Notes under the pieces: generated by a model
Database searches by the model: none
The model's input: only the letters and a program-made list of their open reading frames with translations
What the model was told of the DNA's origin: nothing
Program-made: the position numbers and the translations under genes
Part shown: positions 15,438 to 24,100 of the stretch, piece by piece
How positions within the stretch are numbered: the stretch's first letter is position 1
Layout of the letters: every line of letters begins with the position of its first letter
From: Streptomyces sp. RB17
GTDB lineage: Bacteria; Actinomycetota; Actinomycetes; Streptomycetales; Streptomycetaceae
Direction of reading: 5' to 3'
DNA length: 64,000 nucleotides
Assembly: GCF_009604455.1 (NCBI RefSeq)
Contig: NZ_WEGL01000006.1
Coordinates: 186,001-250,000, forward strand

Positions 15438-16615
15438 CCGACGCCGACGAACTGCGCCGCCGCACACGGGAGTTGCTGTCCGTGCATCCCCCCGCGGACA
15501 CCGACCGCCTCGACTTCCTGCGCGCCCGCTTCGACGCCGGGCTCGCCTGGGTGCACTACCCGGAGGGTCTCGGCGGACTGGGCGCCCCCCGCCACCTCCA
15601 GGCCGTGGTGGACGCCGAGCTGGAGGCCGCCGGCGCCCCCGACAACGACGCGCGCCGCAACGGCATCGGGCTCGGCATGGCCGCCCCGACGATCCTCAAG
15701 TACGGCACGGAAGAGCAGAAGCAGCGCTATCTGCGGCCGCTGTGGACGGGCGAGGAGGTCTGGTGCCAGCTGTTCAGCGAGCCCGGCGCCGGCTCCGACC
15801 TGGCCGCGCTCGGCACCCGGGCCGTGCGGGAGGGCGAGGACTGGGTCGTCAACGGGCAGAAGGTGTGGACGTCCGGCGCGCACAACGCCCGCTGGGCCAT
15901 CCTCATCGCCCGCACCGACCCGAGCGTGCCCAAGCACGCGGGCATCACCTACTTCCTCTGCGACATGACCGACCCCGGTGTCGAGGTCCGGCCGCTGCGC
16001 CAGATCACCGGCGAGGCCGAGTTCAACGAGGTCTTCCTCACCGACGTCCGCATCCCCGACTCCCGCCGCCTCGGCGAGGTCGGCGACGGCTGGCGGGTCG
16101 CCCAGACCACGCTCAACAACGAGCGCGTGGCCATCGGCGGCATGCGGCTGCCCCGCGAGGGCGGCATGATCGGCCCGGTCGCCAGGACCTGGCGCGAACG
16201 CCCCGAGCTGCGCACCCACGAACTGCATCAGCGGCTGCTGAAGCTGTGGGTCGAGGCCGAGGTCTCCCGCCTCACCGCCGAACGCCTGCGCCAGCAGCTC
16301 GTCGCCGGGCAGCCCGGCTACGAGGGCTCCGGCATGAAGCTCGCCTTCGCCCGGCTCAACCAGGAGATCAGTGGCCTGGAGGTCGAACTCCGCGGCGAGG
16401 AGGGCCTGTCGTACGACGACTGGACCATGCGCCGCCCGGAGCTGGTCGACTTCACCGGCCGCGACGCCGGCTACCGCTATCTGCGCGCCAAGGGCAACAG
16501 CATCGAGGGCGGGACCAGCGAGGTCCTGCTGAACATCGTCGCCGAGCGGGTCCTCGGCCTGCCCGCCGAACCGCGCACCGACAAGGACGTCGCATGGAAG
16601 GACCTGGCCCGATGA
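15434..16615 (+). CDS. Acyl-CoA dehydrogenase, catalytic subunit of a probable heteromeric pair
   Basis: 393 residues with the FAD/substrate motif LFSEPGAGSDLAALGTR and WVVNGQKVWTSGAHNA. The C-terminal helix carries NSIEGGTSEV, containing a glutamate at the catalytic-base position. It overlaps the upstream oxidoreductase and the downstream acyl-CoA dehydrogenase by four bases each. The second enzyme lacks the equivalent glutamate, so the two probably form an alpha2-beta2 enzyme like the mycobacterial steroid side-chain dehydrogenases. The substrate is unknown; bulky acyl-CoAs are typical for this architecture. Confidence 0.9.
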   Translation: MTDADELRRRTRELLSVHPPADTDRLDFLRARFDAGLAWVHYPEGLGGLGAPRHLQAVVDAELEAAGAPDNDARRNGIGLGMAAPTILKYGTEEQKQRYLRPLWTGEEVWCQLFSEPGAGSDLAALGTRAVREGEDWVVNGQKVWTSGAHNARWAILIARTDPSVPKHAGITYFLCDMTDPGVEVRPLRQITGEAEFNEVFLTDVRIPDSRRLGEVGDGWRVAQTTLNNERVAIGGMRLPREGGMIGPVARTWRERPELRTHELHQRLLKLWVEAEVSRLTAERLRQQLVAGQPGYEGSGMKLAFARLNQEISGLEVELRGEEGLSYDDWTMRRPELVDFTGRDAGYRYLRAKGNSIEGGTSEVLLNIVAERVLGLPAEPRTDKDVAWKDLAR

Positions 16616-17694
16616 CACAAGCGCCGGACCTGCTGTACTCCGAGGAGGAAGAGGCGCTGCGCTCCGCCGTCCGCGACCTCCTGACGGACCACTGCCCGCC
16701 GGCGGACGTCATCGCCCGCGCCGAGTCGGACACCCCGCACGACCTCGCCCTGTGGAAGTCCCTCGCCGAGGGCATGGGCCTGGCCGGGCTCCTGGTGCCC
16801 GAGGAGCAGGGCGGCCAGGGCGCCTCCGCCCGCGAAGTCGCCGTCGTCCTGGAGGAGCTGGGGCGTACGGTCGCACCGGTGCCGTATCTCACCAGCGCGG
16901 TCGTGGCCACCGAGGCCCTGCTGGCCTGCGGTGACGACGAGCTCCTGGGACAGCTGGCCTCCGGGCGCACCATCGGCGCCCTCGCGGTCGGCCTGCACGC
17001 GGCTCCGGGCGCCACGTTCAAGGCCGTACGACGTGAGAACGGCCTCCTGCACGGGGAGTTGGCCGGCATCGCCGACGCGGCCGTGGCCGACGTCCTGCTC
17101 GTCCCGGCCGAGGACGGCGGCCTGTACGCCGTGGCCGCGGACACCGCGACCGTCACCCCGCAGATCTCCCTCGACCTGACCCGGCCGCTGGCGACGGTAC
17201 GGCTGGAGGGCGCGCCCGGCCGCCGCGTCGGCGACGCCGAGCCCGCCGTACGACGCGCCCTGCGCGCCGCCGCAGGACTCCTCGCCTCCGAGCAACTCGG
17301 TGTCGCGGACTGGGCGTTGACCGAGACGGTGCGCTACCTGAAGGAGCGCAAGCAGTTCAACCGGCCGGTCGGCGGCTTCCAGGCGCTCAAGCACCGGCTC
17401 GCGCAGCTGTGGCTGGAGGTCGTCAACCTGCGGGCCGCTGCGCGGGCTTCGGCCGATGCGCTGGCCTCGGGCGAGGACACGGACGTCTCGGTCGCCGTCG
17501 CGCAGGCGTACGCGGCGCCGGTCGCGGTCCACGCCGCCGAGGAGGCGCTGCAGCTGCACGGCGGCATCGGGATGACCTGGGAACACCCGATCCACCTGTA
17601 TCTGAAGCGGGCCAAGGCGGACTCGATCGCCTACGGGACTGCGGGGGCCCATCGGGAGGCGCTGGCCGGACTGGTCGACCTCCAGGCGCCCTGA
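16612..17694 (+). CDS. Acyl-CoA dehydrogenase, probable non-catalytic partner subunit
   Basis: 360-residue acyl-CoA dehydrogenase fold starting MTQAPDLLYSEEEEALRSAV. The C-terminal part reads LHGGIGMTWEHPIHLYLKRA and then DSIAYGTAGAHRE, without the catalytic glutamate in the usual EGT context. It overlaps the preceding dehydrogenase (ATGA). In known heterotetrameric enzymes only one of two paired subunits provides the base, and this one would be the partner. A strong terminator follows. Confidence 0.9.
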   Translation: MTQAPDLLYSEEEEALRSAVRDLLTDHCPPADVIARAESDTPHDLALWKSLAEGMGLAGLLVPEEQGGQGASAREVAVVLEELGRTVAPVPYLTSAVVATEALLACGDDELLGQLASGRTIGALAVGLHAAPGATFKAVRRENGLLHGELAGIADAAVADVLLVPAEDGGLYAVAADTATVTPQISLDLTRPLATVRLEGAPGRRVGDAEPAVRRALRAAAGLLASEQLGVADWALTETVRYLKERKQFNRPVGGFQALKHRLAQLWLEVVNLRAAARASADALASGEDTDVSVAVAQAYAAPVAVHAAEEALQLHGGIGMTWEHPIHLYLKRAKADSIAYGTAGAHREALAGLVDLQAP

Positions 17695-17707
17695 CGCCAC
17701 CCGCGTG

Positions 17708-17735
17708 AAGCCCGCCCCACCTGGGGCGGGCTTTT
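17708..17735 (+). terminator. Intrinsic terminator after the acyl-CoA dehydrogenase operon
   Basis: An 11-base perfect stem (AAGCCCGCCCC with GGGGCGGGCTT) closes a four-base loop and ends in TTTT, 14 bases after the stop codon. One of the few canonical terminators in the window. Confidence 0.9.
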
Positions 17736-17855
17736 CCGCGGCCAAGCTCCGCAGAAGTGAACAACGCGCCAACTCCCCGCGAGACAGGGCCTCTTCGGTG
17801 ACAGGGCCACGCATACTCCCTTCGGTCCCATCCGGCACCTCAAGGGAGGCAGAGC

Positions 17856-18719
17856 ATGGCCCTCACCACCCGTCGCGGAGCCCTCACCACCCTCGGCGCC
17901 GCCCTCGCCGGCGCGGTCGTCCTGCCCGCGTCGCACGCCTGGGCGGGCACCGCTCAGCGGGGTCGGCACCCGCTGTGGAACGCGCACGCCCACAACGACT
18001 ACGAGCACCCCAGGCCGCTGCTCGACGCGCTCGACCACCGCTTCAACAGTGTCGAGGCCGACATCTTCCTCGTCGGCGACCAGCTCCTGATCGGGCACGA
18101 CAGCTCCGAGCTGGACCCGTCCCGCACCCTCGAATCCCTCTACCTCGACCCGCTCGCGGCCCGGGTCCGGGCGGGCCACGGCTCGGTGTACCGGGGCTGG
18201 CGCAGGCCGCTGCAACTCCTGATCGACATCAAGACCGAGGGCTCGTCGACGTACCTCGAACTCGACCGCCACCTGCGCCGCTACCCGCACCTGTTCACCC
18301 GCTACGCGCACGGCCGCGTGCATCCCGGACCGGTCACCGCCGTCATCTCCGGCGACCGCGCCGCCCGCATCCCCATGGAGGCGCAGGAGGAGCGGCGCGC
18401 CTTCTACGACGGCCGGCTCACCGACCTCACCGCCGCCGCCCCGGCCACGTTCATCTCGCTGATCAGCGACAACTGGACGCAGAACTTCACCTGGTCGGGC
18501 GAGGGCGCGTTCCCCGACGCCGAGCGGCACAAGCTGCGGAGCATCACCGCCGCCGCGCACGCGCGCGGGCAGCAGGTGCGGTTCTGGGCCACCCCGGACG
18601 CCGCGGGCCCGGCCCGGGACGCCCTGTGGACGGAACTGCTGGCCGCCGGTGTCGACTTCCTCAACACCGACGACCTGGCCGGGCTGGAGAACTTCCTGGA
18701 CGCCCACCCCGCCGCATAA
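17856..18719 (+). CDS. Secreted phosphodiesterase-like protein (PI-PLC/GDPD fold)
   Basis: 287 residues. The N-terminus carries a Tat-type signal (TTRRGALTTLGAALAGAVV, likely cut after SHAWA). The mature part has HAHNDYEHPRPLLDAL and SVEADIFLVGDQLLIGHD, the His and Glu metal/acid sites of TIM-barrel phosphodiesterases, and LLIDIKTEG. It probably hydrolyses a phosphodiester outside the membrane, a glycerophosphodiester or phosphoinositide-like substrate. Start ATG follows GGGAGGCAG. Monocistronic between a terminator and a small membrane gene. Confidence 0.85.
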   Translation: MALTTRRGALTTLGAALAGAVVLPASHAWAGTAQRGRHPLWNAHAHNDYEHPRPLLDALDHRFNSVEADIFLVGDQLLIGHDSSELDPSRTLESLYLDPLAARVRAGHGSVYRGWRRPLQLLIDIKTEGSSTYLELDRHLRRYPHLFTRYAHGRVHPGPVTAVISGDRAARIPMEAQEERRAFYDGRLTDLTAAAPATFISLISDNWTQNFTWSGEGAFPDAERHKLRSITAAAHARGQQVRFWATPDAAGPARDALWTELLAAGVDFLNTDDLAGLENFLDAHPAA

Positions 18720-18837
18720 CGCCGCGCGATGTGACACCACTCGATCGGGGGACACGTCAGGCGCCCGGACAAACCCTCCGCTACGCCACACTTGCGGCCG
18801 GAACGCCACTCAAGGGGCGTGGCGGAGGAGGTTCCTG

Positions 18838-19032
18838 GTGGTCATTCCCGTCTCTGCGGTCCTGCTGCTCCTGATCCTGGCCGTGATCTTCATTCGCAAC
18901 TGCTCGCTGAAGATCTCCCACGCCCTGGTCTGCCTGCTGCTCGGCTTCTTCCTGGCCGGTACGAGCATGGCGCCCACCATTCACAGTGGGCTCATGACGA
19001 CCGCCGACCTGGTGAGCGGTCTGCGGCCCTGA
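18838..19032 (+). CDS. Small two-helix membrane protein
   Basis: 64 residues starting from a GTG that follows GGAGGAGG by seven bases. Two hydrophobic segments (about 3-19 and 28-42) with a short basic turn NCSLKISH between them, and a polar tail TSMAPTIHSGLMTTADLVSG. I recall near-identical small proteins in many Streptomyces, without a known role. Its 3' end nearly meets the convergent phosphodiester glycosidase gene. Confidence 0.75.
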   Translation: MVIPVSAVLLLLILAVIFIRNCSLKISHALVCLLLGFFLAGTSMAPTIHSGLMTTADLVSGLRP

Positions 19033-19034
19033 GA

Positions 19035-20273
19035 TCAGCCGGCCGAGAACACCCCGATGCCGTTCGCGACGGGGCGCTCGGCGCCGGTGCTGGGGTGGTT
19101 GCGGACCGTCACGGCGCTCGCCCCGCCGTCGCGGGTGACCAGCTCCGTCGAGCCGCCGCCGTCGAGGTTGAACGCGTCGGACGCGCCCAGCGCGCGCATG
19201 GTGGCCGCCTCCTCCGCGACGGTCATCCCGGTCCGGTACTCGGCGGCCCCGTCCAGCGCCAGGACGAGCAGCTGCCGTCCGCCGCCCTTGAAGCCCACCA
19301 CCGTGCGCACCGCCGAGGTTCCGGTGTCCAGACCGGACAGCTTCTTGCCGCCCTCGAGGACCGGGAAGCCGCCGATCGCGAACGCGTACGGCACCCCGGA
19401 CGAGGCCGCCACCAGGCGGTGCGTCACGCTCACCGCGTCCCCGACGGAGAGCTTGCGCAGCCGCCGCGCGCCCTCCTCGCGGCCCACCAGGACCGTGGTG
19501 CCCGCCGGGATCGAGCCGCTGCCGGGGGTGTCGGACGCGGAGACCACCCGCCCGCCCCGCACCTTCACCTCGTAGGTGTCGGTGCTGCACGGCGCCGACC
19601 GCTGGGCGTCGGTGCCGCACACGGCGCGCATCCGGGAGGCGCTGCCCCAGGGTGCGGTGAACGCGCCGACGGAGTTCTCCGGGAGCGCGTACTGGTTGAG
19701 GCCCTTCAACGGGAACTTGCCCTCCGGTGTGGCCACGCTCCCGGCCAGGGAGAGTCGGTCCAGCCTGGCCCGCCGGTCGGTGCCCACGCCGAAGACGTCC
19801 TGTGTGTTCGTGCCCGGCGGCAGTGCGGGCCCGAACCGCTGGCCGTTCGGCACCGCCGCCTTGAGCTCCTGCCCGTCCGTGATCGCCGGTCCGACGCTCG
19901 CGCCGGTGGCCTCCACGCCCGGATGCTGGGTCTCGGTGATGTTGAAGAAGTCACCGTTGACCCCCGCGACCGCCCCGGCGGAGTCCGCCATCCGGGAGAC
20001 GGTGGCCCGGGCCGCCACCGCACCCGGGTACAGCAGGTCCACGCGGACGTGCGGATTGCCCAGGTCGACGGTGAGGAGATGGGCGTGTGTCCGGCCCGCG
20101 GCCGCGGTGACGTCGAACTGCCGGTAGGTGACACCCGGCGCGATGCGCTTGCCGGCCGGTGCGGCGCCGGCCGGTGCCGCCCCCGCCAGGGACGCACCGG
20201 CCAGCACACCGAACGCCGTGACGACCGTGAGAACCGCTCTGCCCGTTGCCGAACGCCAAAGACGTCTGATCAC
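19035..20273 (-). CDS. Secreted phosphodiester glycosidase family protein (NAGPA domain)
   Basis: 412 residues with a signal peptide (basic start MIRRLWRSATGR, hydrophobic core, alanine-rich cleavage region including a GAAPAG tandem repeat). The C-terminal third has GFKGGGRQLLVLALDG, EAATMRALGASDAFNLDGGG and ST, the signature of the NAGPA/DUF2233 fold named after N-acetylglucosamine-1-phosphodiester glycosidase. It should act outside the cell on a sugar phosphodiester, perhaps wall glycopolymer, by analogy. Its end almost touches the small membrane protein gene from the other strand. Confidence 0.87.
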   Translation of the reverse strand: MIRRLWRSATGRAVLTVVTAFGVLAGASLAGAAPAGAAPAGKRIAPGVTYRQFDVTAAAGRTHAHLLTVDLGNPHVRVDLLYPGAVAARATVSRMADSAGAVAGVNGDFFNITETQHPGVEATGASVGPAITDGQELKAAVPNGQRFGPALPPGTNTQDVFGVGTDRRARLDRLSLAGSVATPEGKFPLKGLNQYALPENSVGAFTAPWGSASRMRAVCGTDAQRSAPCSTDTYEVKVRGGRVVSASDTPGSGSIPAGTTVLVGREEGARRLRKLSVGDAVSVTHRLVAASSGVPYAFAIGGFPVLEGGKKLSGLDTGTSAVRTVVGFKGGGRQLLVLALDGAAEYRTGMTVAEEAATMRALGASDAFNLDGGGSTELVTRDGGASAVTVRNHPSTGAERPVANGIGVFSAG

Positions 20274-20385
20274 CGTGCCCCCTGATGCCTCGTCAACTGT
20301 CCCTGTCGCAAGGGCGTTGCCGTACGTGTTGTGTCGTACGGGTTCTACGGGGCAGTGGATCAGAGTGCGGCGACCGCCGGGCCGA

Positions 20386-20745
20386 CTAGGCGTCGACTAC
20401 GCGAGAACGAGTGAGAAAACGCACCCCCTCGGGTGCCTCCAGCGAGAAGCCGCTGCCCCGTCCGGGGACGACGTCCACGATCAGCCGGGTGTGGCTCCAG
20501 GCCTGGTACTGGCTCCGGGACATCCAGAAGGTGACGGGCTCGGCCACACCGTCCACCGTCAGCTCCGCCAGCAGCACGTCCGAGCCGCCGGTGCGGAACT
20601 CGCCGTCCGGGTAGCACATGGGAGCGCTGCCGTCGCAGCAGCCGCCGGACTGGTGGAACATCAGCGGGCCGTGCTCGGCGTGCAGCCGCCGCACCAGGTC
20701 CGCGGCCTCGGGAGTGAGTTCGACGCGCGGGGTTTCCTCGTCCAT
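20386..20745 (-). CDS. DUF779 family protein
   Basis: 119 residues with the cysteine-rich core FHQSGGCCDGSAPMCYPDGE and FWMSRSQYQAWSHTRLIVDV. DUF779 genes are usually found beside aldehyde dehydrogenase genes in Actinobacteria; here the matching aldehyde dehydrogenase and its GAF regulator lie more than 30 kb away on the same strand. The conserved cysteines suggest metal binding, but no reaction is established. Confidence 0.88.
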   Translation of the reverse strand: MDEETPRVELTPEAADLVRRLHAEHGPLMFHQSGGCCDGSAPMCYPDGEFRTGGSDVLLAELTVDGVAEPVTFWMSRSQYQAWSHTRLIVDVVPGRGSGFSLEAPEGVRFLTRSRVVDA

Positions 20746-20850
20746 GGGTCACCGTCCTGAAGAGCCGGGGCGCGGGGCGTCGGGTCCGGCCCAGTCTCAC
20801 GGATCGTCACCGGCCCGTCCAGAACGCGTCGTCGGCCCGTCCGGTCGGGG

Positions 20851-21198
20851 TCACCGATGGCTGAGCACGTTCACCACCCGGCCGCCCGGGTCCCGCACGA
20901 AGAACCGTCGTACGCCCCACTCCTCGTCCGTCAGGGGATGCACGATCTCCGCGCCGCGCTCCCGCATCGCCGCGTACGCCGCGTCCACGTCGTCGACCTC
21001 GGTGCTCAGGTCCGGGGCGACGGGCGCGGTGCGGTCCTGCGTGATCAGGCCGATCTGCACGGCCGGGTTCCCGGGGGAGGCCGGCGTCATGATCCAGCCG
21101 AGGTTCATGACCTCCTCCAAGCCCAGCGCTCCGTAGAACTCCGCGCTCTGCGGCAGCGCGGTCGACCGGAGGTTTGTCACGACACGGCGTACGTGCAT
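20851..21198 (-). CDS. VOC (glyoxalase/bleomycin resistance) family protein
   Basis: 115 residues of the vicinal-oxygen-chelate fold, beginning MHVRRVVTNLRSTALPQSAE and ending with FFVRDPGGRVVNVLSHR, the typical closing strand. It could be a small metalloenzyme or an antibiotic-sequestering protein. Longer upstream in-frame codons overlap the divergent neighbour and are not used. Stand-alone gene. Confidence 0.82.
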   Translation of the reverse strand: MHVRRVVTNLRSTALPQSAEFYGALGLEEVMNLGWIMTPASPGNPAVQIGLITQDRTAPVAPDLSTEVDDVDAAYAAMRERGAEIVHPLTDEEWGVRRFFVRDPGGRVVNVLSHR

Positions 21199-21273
21199 CT
21201 CGTGGTCCGCTGGTCGGTCGGCTGGTGCGGGAGGCGCCAGGGTATCCCTGCGCGCGACTGAGAGGATGGACCC

Positions 21274-21762
21274 ATGCACCCCTCGCCCTTCGACCTGCCC
21301 GAGCCGCGCTTCGTCACGGCCGGCGAACATCCGCTCTGGGACGAGGCGCCGGCCGCGGTCGACCGGGACATGGCCGCGACCCTGCCCGGGCAGCAGCCGC
21401 CGCGTCTCGTCGCGTACCCGGGCTTCGAGGAGGACGAGGAGGCGGAGCGGTGCTACGTCGCCTTCGCGGACGGCTACTCGCACGGCAACCCCCTGGGGCG
21501 GGCCGGGTCCGCCGCCGGAGCCCTGCGGGTGGTCGCCGAGGCGGCCCAGGACACGGTCATGGAACGCCTGTGGCAGGCCTGGCCCGTGTGCACCCTGCAC
21601 GGGCTCGGCCTGCACGTGACCGAGGACGCCGGGCGCCCGTCCTGGTGGTGCGCCGGGGGTTCCCGGCCGGACGATCCGGCTCATGTCCGTGCCGCGACAG
21701 GGGAGATGGACACGGTCCACCGCCCCCGCCGCCCGAACCGCAAGCGCCGGAAGGCCCGCTGA
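21274..21762 (+). CDS. Conserved hypothetical protein
   Basis: 162 residues, not recognised. Features: acidic middle (YPGFEEDEEAERCYVAFADG), WPVCTLHGLGLH and WWCAGG with two cysteines and a histidine, and a strongly basic tail RRPNRKRRKAR. No signal peptide or membrane helix. Followed 46 bases later by a DUF2625 gene on the same strand, so the two may be cotranscribed. Confidence 0.65.
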   Translation: MHPSPFDLPEPRFVTAGEHPLWDEAPAAVDRDMAATLPGQQPPRLVAYPGFEEDEEAERCYVAFADGYSHGNPLGRAGSAAGALRVVAEAAQDTVMERLWQAWPVCTLHGLGLHVTEDAGRPSWWCAGGSRPDDPAHVRAATGEMDTVHRPRRPNRKRRKAR

Positions 21763-21808
21763 CGCGCCCGGTGCCGGGCCGCCGGACCCGGACTGCGATC
21801 ATCCTCGG

Positions 21809-22531
21809 ATGCGAGAGATCGACGAGCTGGTGGGAGTGCCCGATCCGGCATGGCCGGAACTCCGCCAGGCCTTCGCCGCGAGCGACGTACCCGTGCGGGT
21901 CCTGCCCGCCGACCCCGACGAGGGCCGCCGCTGTCTGCTGCAGCTCCACGTCACCGCGCGCTCGGTGCTCGGGGCGCTGACCCTGCACTGCGGCGGGCTC
22001 GTCCTGGACGACGGATGGGTGCGGGTGTACGGCGCGGGCTCGGCCGCGAACGGGCTGCCGAGCCTCGGCCGGGTCAACGGCTTCCCCGCCGTGCCCGACC
22101 CCGGCTGGTACCCGGCGGACGGGCTCGTGGTCGGTCATGACGTGCTCGGCGGGGTGTTCTGCCTCAACGGCCACGAACCGGGCCGGGCCGGCCGTCCGGG
22201 CGTGCCCGGACAGATGACGTACTTCGCGCCCGACACGCTGGAGTGGGAGGCGCTGGACATGGGTCACTCCGCCTGGGTGTGGTGGCTGCTGTCCGGCCGG
22301 CTGGAGACGTTCTACGACGGGCTGCGCCACCCGGGCTGGCGCGAGGAGGCGGCGGCCCTGGACCTCGGGCAGGGCATCACCGTCTTTCCGCCGCTGTGGA
22401 CCGAGGAGGCGCACCGGGATCTCGCCGCGACCAGCCGGCGCGCGGTGGCGATGCGGGAGGTCCTCGGAGTCACCGCCGACTCCGCCCGGCAACTCGGACC
22501 GGCCGACCCCGGCTTCCTCGGCGAGGTGTGA
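21809..22531 (+). CDS. DUF2625 family protein
   Basis: 240 residues resembling DUF2625 (from memory): MREIDELVGVPDPAWPELRQ, LTLHCGGLVLDDGWVRVYG, MTYFAPDTLEWEALDMGHS, FYDGLRHPGWREE and ITVFPPLWTEEAHRDL. No catalytic motif is known to me for this family. Cytoplasmic by sequence. The stop codon lies inside the left arm of a hairpin. Confidence 0.8.
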   Translation: MREIDELVGVPDPAWPELRQAFAASDVPVRVLPADPDEGRRCLLQLHVTARSVLGALTLHCGGLVLDDGWVRVYGAGSAANGLPSLGRVNGFPAVPDPGWYPADGLVVGHDVLGGVFCLNGHEPGRAGRPGVPGQMTYFAPDTLEWEALDMGHSAWVWWLLSGRLETFYDGLRHPGWREEAAALDLGQGITVFPPLWTEEAHRDLAATSRRAVAMREVLGVTADSARQLGPADPGFLGEV

Positions 22532-22551
22532 GCCCGCGGGCCGTGGCTCAC
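22528..22551 (+). terminator. Hairpin overlapping the DUF2625 stop codon
   Basis: GTGAGCC pairs with GGCTCAC around a ten-base G/C-rich loop. The left arm includes the TGA stop. Likely terminator. Confidence 0.5.
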
Positions 22552-22732
22552 CCGGTGCCGCGGATCCGGTAGGTCAAGGTCTCCGCCATCGCCCTGACCG
22601 AGGGCCCCGGAATGCATCACCCTGCGTCGCATCGGGCCGCGCCGGTCACCGTGAGCAGCACCGGCGGCTCCGCCAAGTCGGTGTCCGGGCCGGGTCACGT
22701 ATCGGGCGTTGGAGGTGTGAAGCGCCCCGAGG

Positions 22733-22800
22733 GGGGACGCGGGGCGTGCGGCTACCGCCGCGTGGGCGCGACCAGCCACAACACGGCCGCAGACGCAAGA
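22733..22800. repeat. Dispersed intergenic element, copy 3
   Basis: GGGGGGACGCGGGGCGTGCGG, then CTACCGCCGCGTGGGCGCGA and CCAGCCACAAC. The ordered modules GCGGGG - GCGGCtxxxCCGC - GGGCGCGACCAGCC match the element at 3438. Otherwise the 300-base gap between DUF2625 and the DedA gene holds nothing recognisable. Confidence 0.5.
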
Positions 22801-22830
22801 CGGCACCATGCGGCCCTCGCCGCCGAGCGC

Positions 22831-23457
22831 CTAGCGTCGCTGGTGGCGGGCGCGGCGGGCCTCGAACAGCAGGGGCAGCATGGACAGCACGACGACCACG
22901 GCGACGAGCGGCAGCAGGTAGTCGTCGACGTGCGGGACGGAGGTTCCGAGCGTGAAACCGGCGAGGACGAGCAGCTGCGACCACAGCACCCCGCCCACGG
23001 TCTGCCAGAGCGTGAAGGGCCGCACGGGTACCGCGAGCACACCGGCCACGGGGTGCAGTACCGTCCGCAACAACGGCACGAAACGGCCGATGACCAGTGC
23101 CTTCCCGTAGCCGTACCGGGCCAGCAGCCCCTCGGCCCGGGCGGCCGCGGCCGTCACCCGCCGGCTGGAGGTGCGGGTCAGCAGCGCCCGTCCGCCGTGC
23201 CGCCCGATCAGATATCCGACCTGCCCGCCGGCCACCGCCCCGACCGCCGCGCACAGCAGCACCTGCCACAACGCCATCCGGGGCGGCTGGTGCGCACTGC
23301 CGGCGCACAGCACACCGGCCGGGAACAGCAGGGTGTCACCGGGCAGGAAGAAGCCGACGACCAGCAGACCGGACTCCGCGAAGATCACCACCAGGACGCC
23401 GAGCGCGCCGAAGGCGGCCAGCACCGAGGCGCTGTTCATCGGATTGACGGCTGTCAC
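22831..23457 (-). CDS. DedA/SNARE-associated (VTT) family membrane protein
   Basis: 208 residues with about five hydrophobic segments and the DedA signatures FAESGLLVVGFFLPGDTLLF and GRFVPLLRTVLHPVAGV (arginine-proline re-entrant region). Proteins of this family move lipid carriers such as undecaprenyl phosphate across the membrane; which one here is unknown. GTG start chosen because GGGAGG lies eight to nine bases upstream; an in-frame ATG follows at 23439. Confidence 0.88.
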   Translation of the reverse strand: MTAVNPMNSASVLAAFGALGVLVVIFAESGLLVVGFFLPGDTLLFPAGVLCAGSAHQPPRMALWQVLLCAAVGAVAGGQVGYLIGRHGGRALLTRTSSRRVTAAAARAEGLLARYGYGKALVIGRFVPLLRTVLHPVAGVLAVPVRPFTLWQTVGGVLWSQLLVLAGFTLGTSVPHVDDYLLPLVAVVVVLSMLPLLFEARRARHQRR

Positions 23458-23579
23458 CTGGCCGCGCCTCCCGGCCTGCTCGCAGGGCTGCTCGCTCACC
23501 AGCATCGCCCGGCCGCCGGGAAAACGCCCGCCCCGGCGCAGGATGTCGAGGCGGGCGGCCTGCCGGGCCGTAAGGTGCC

Positions 23580-23765
23580 GGTCAGCTTCGTCTCCCGCCC
23601 CGGGCCGTTCGAGGCGACGCGCACGCTGTGGCCGATCTCGTAGCCGGCCTTCCGCGCGGAGAGCCTGTCCAGCGCGATCTCACCGCTGCGCTGCGGACCG
23701 AGGCCCGAGCCGATGGGGTGGCGGGGGTCCTTGCCGGAGGCGTCCGGGACGTAGTTGCCGCCCGT
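23580..23765 (-). pseudogene. Fragment of an FtsX-like ABC transporter permease
   Basis: About 60 codons read GGNYVPDASGKDPRHPIGSG, then PQRSGEIALDRLSARKAGYE and IGHSVRVASNGP, the periplasmic-type domain of MacB/FtsX-like permeases. No start, membrane segments or C-terminal half remain, and an in-frame stop follows within 30 codons. A relic only. Confidence 0.55.
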
Positions 23766-23794
23766 GACAGCCCGGCCCTGCCGAGCAGGTTCCC

Positions 23795-23860
23795 GTGCCT
23801 GTCGGCGACACCGTGGTCATCATCGCCTACGAGACGGGCCTGGTCTCCGTGCCCCAGTGA
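23795..23860 (+). pseudogene. Possible C-terminal relic of a LuxR-type response regulator
   Basis: The frame ending GDTVVIIAYETGLVSVPQ-stop resembles the last helix of NarL/LuxR response regulators (RDRxQxVIxAYExGLV). Such regulators often neighbour ABC permeases like the relic next door. The match is short, so it is only suggestive. The surrounding 23.46-24.10 kb has no intact gene. Confidence 0.35.
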
Positions 23861-24100
23861 CACCCGCACGCGCCGGAGGGCCCGGGAGCCGCCCCATCCA
23901 CGGGGCGGCGGACCGGACGGCCGAGGCCCGCCGTCGCGGCGGGCGACGGAGAGGTGGCACTGTCAGTCGGCCAGAGGGGCTCGACTCGTGCCGGTCGTCG
24001 CGGCGCCGGCGGGCCGTGCCCGCATCAGCTCACCAGCTCACCGGGTGCGCGACAGATCACTCCGGTTGCGCCCTGGCCGTACGGCCCGCACGCTGCCTCC

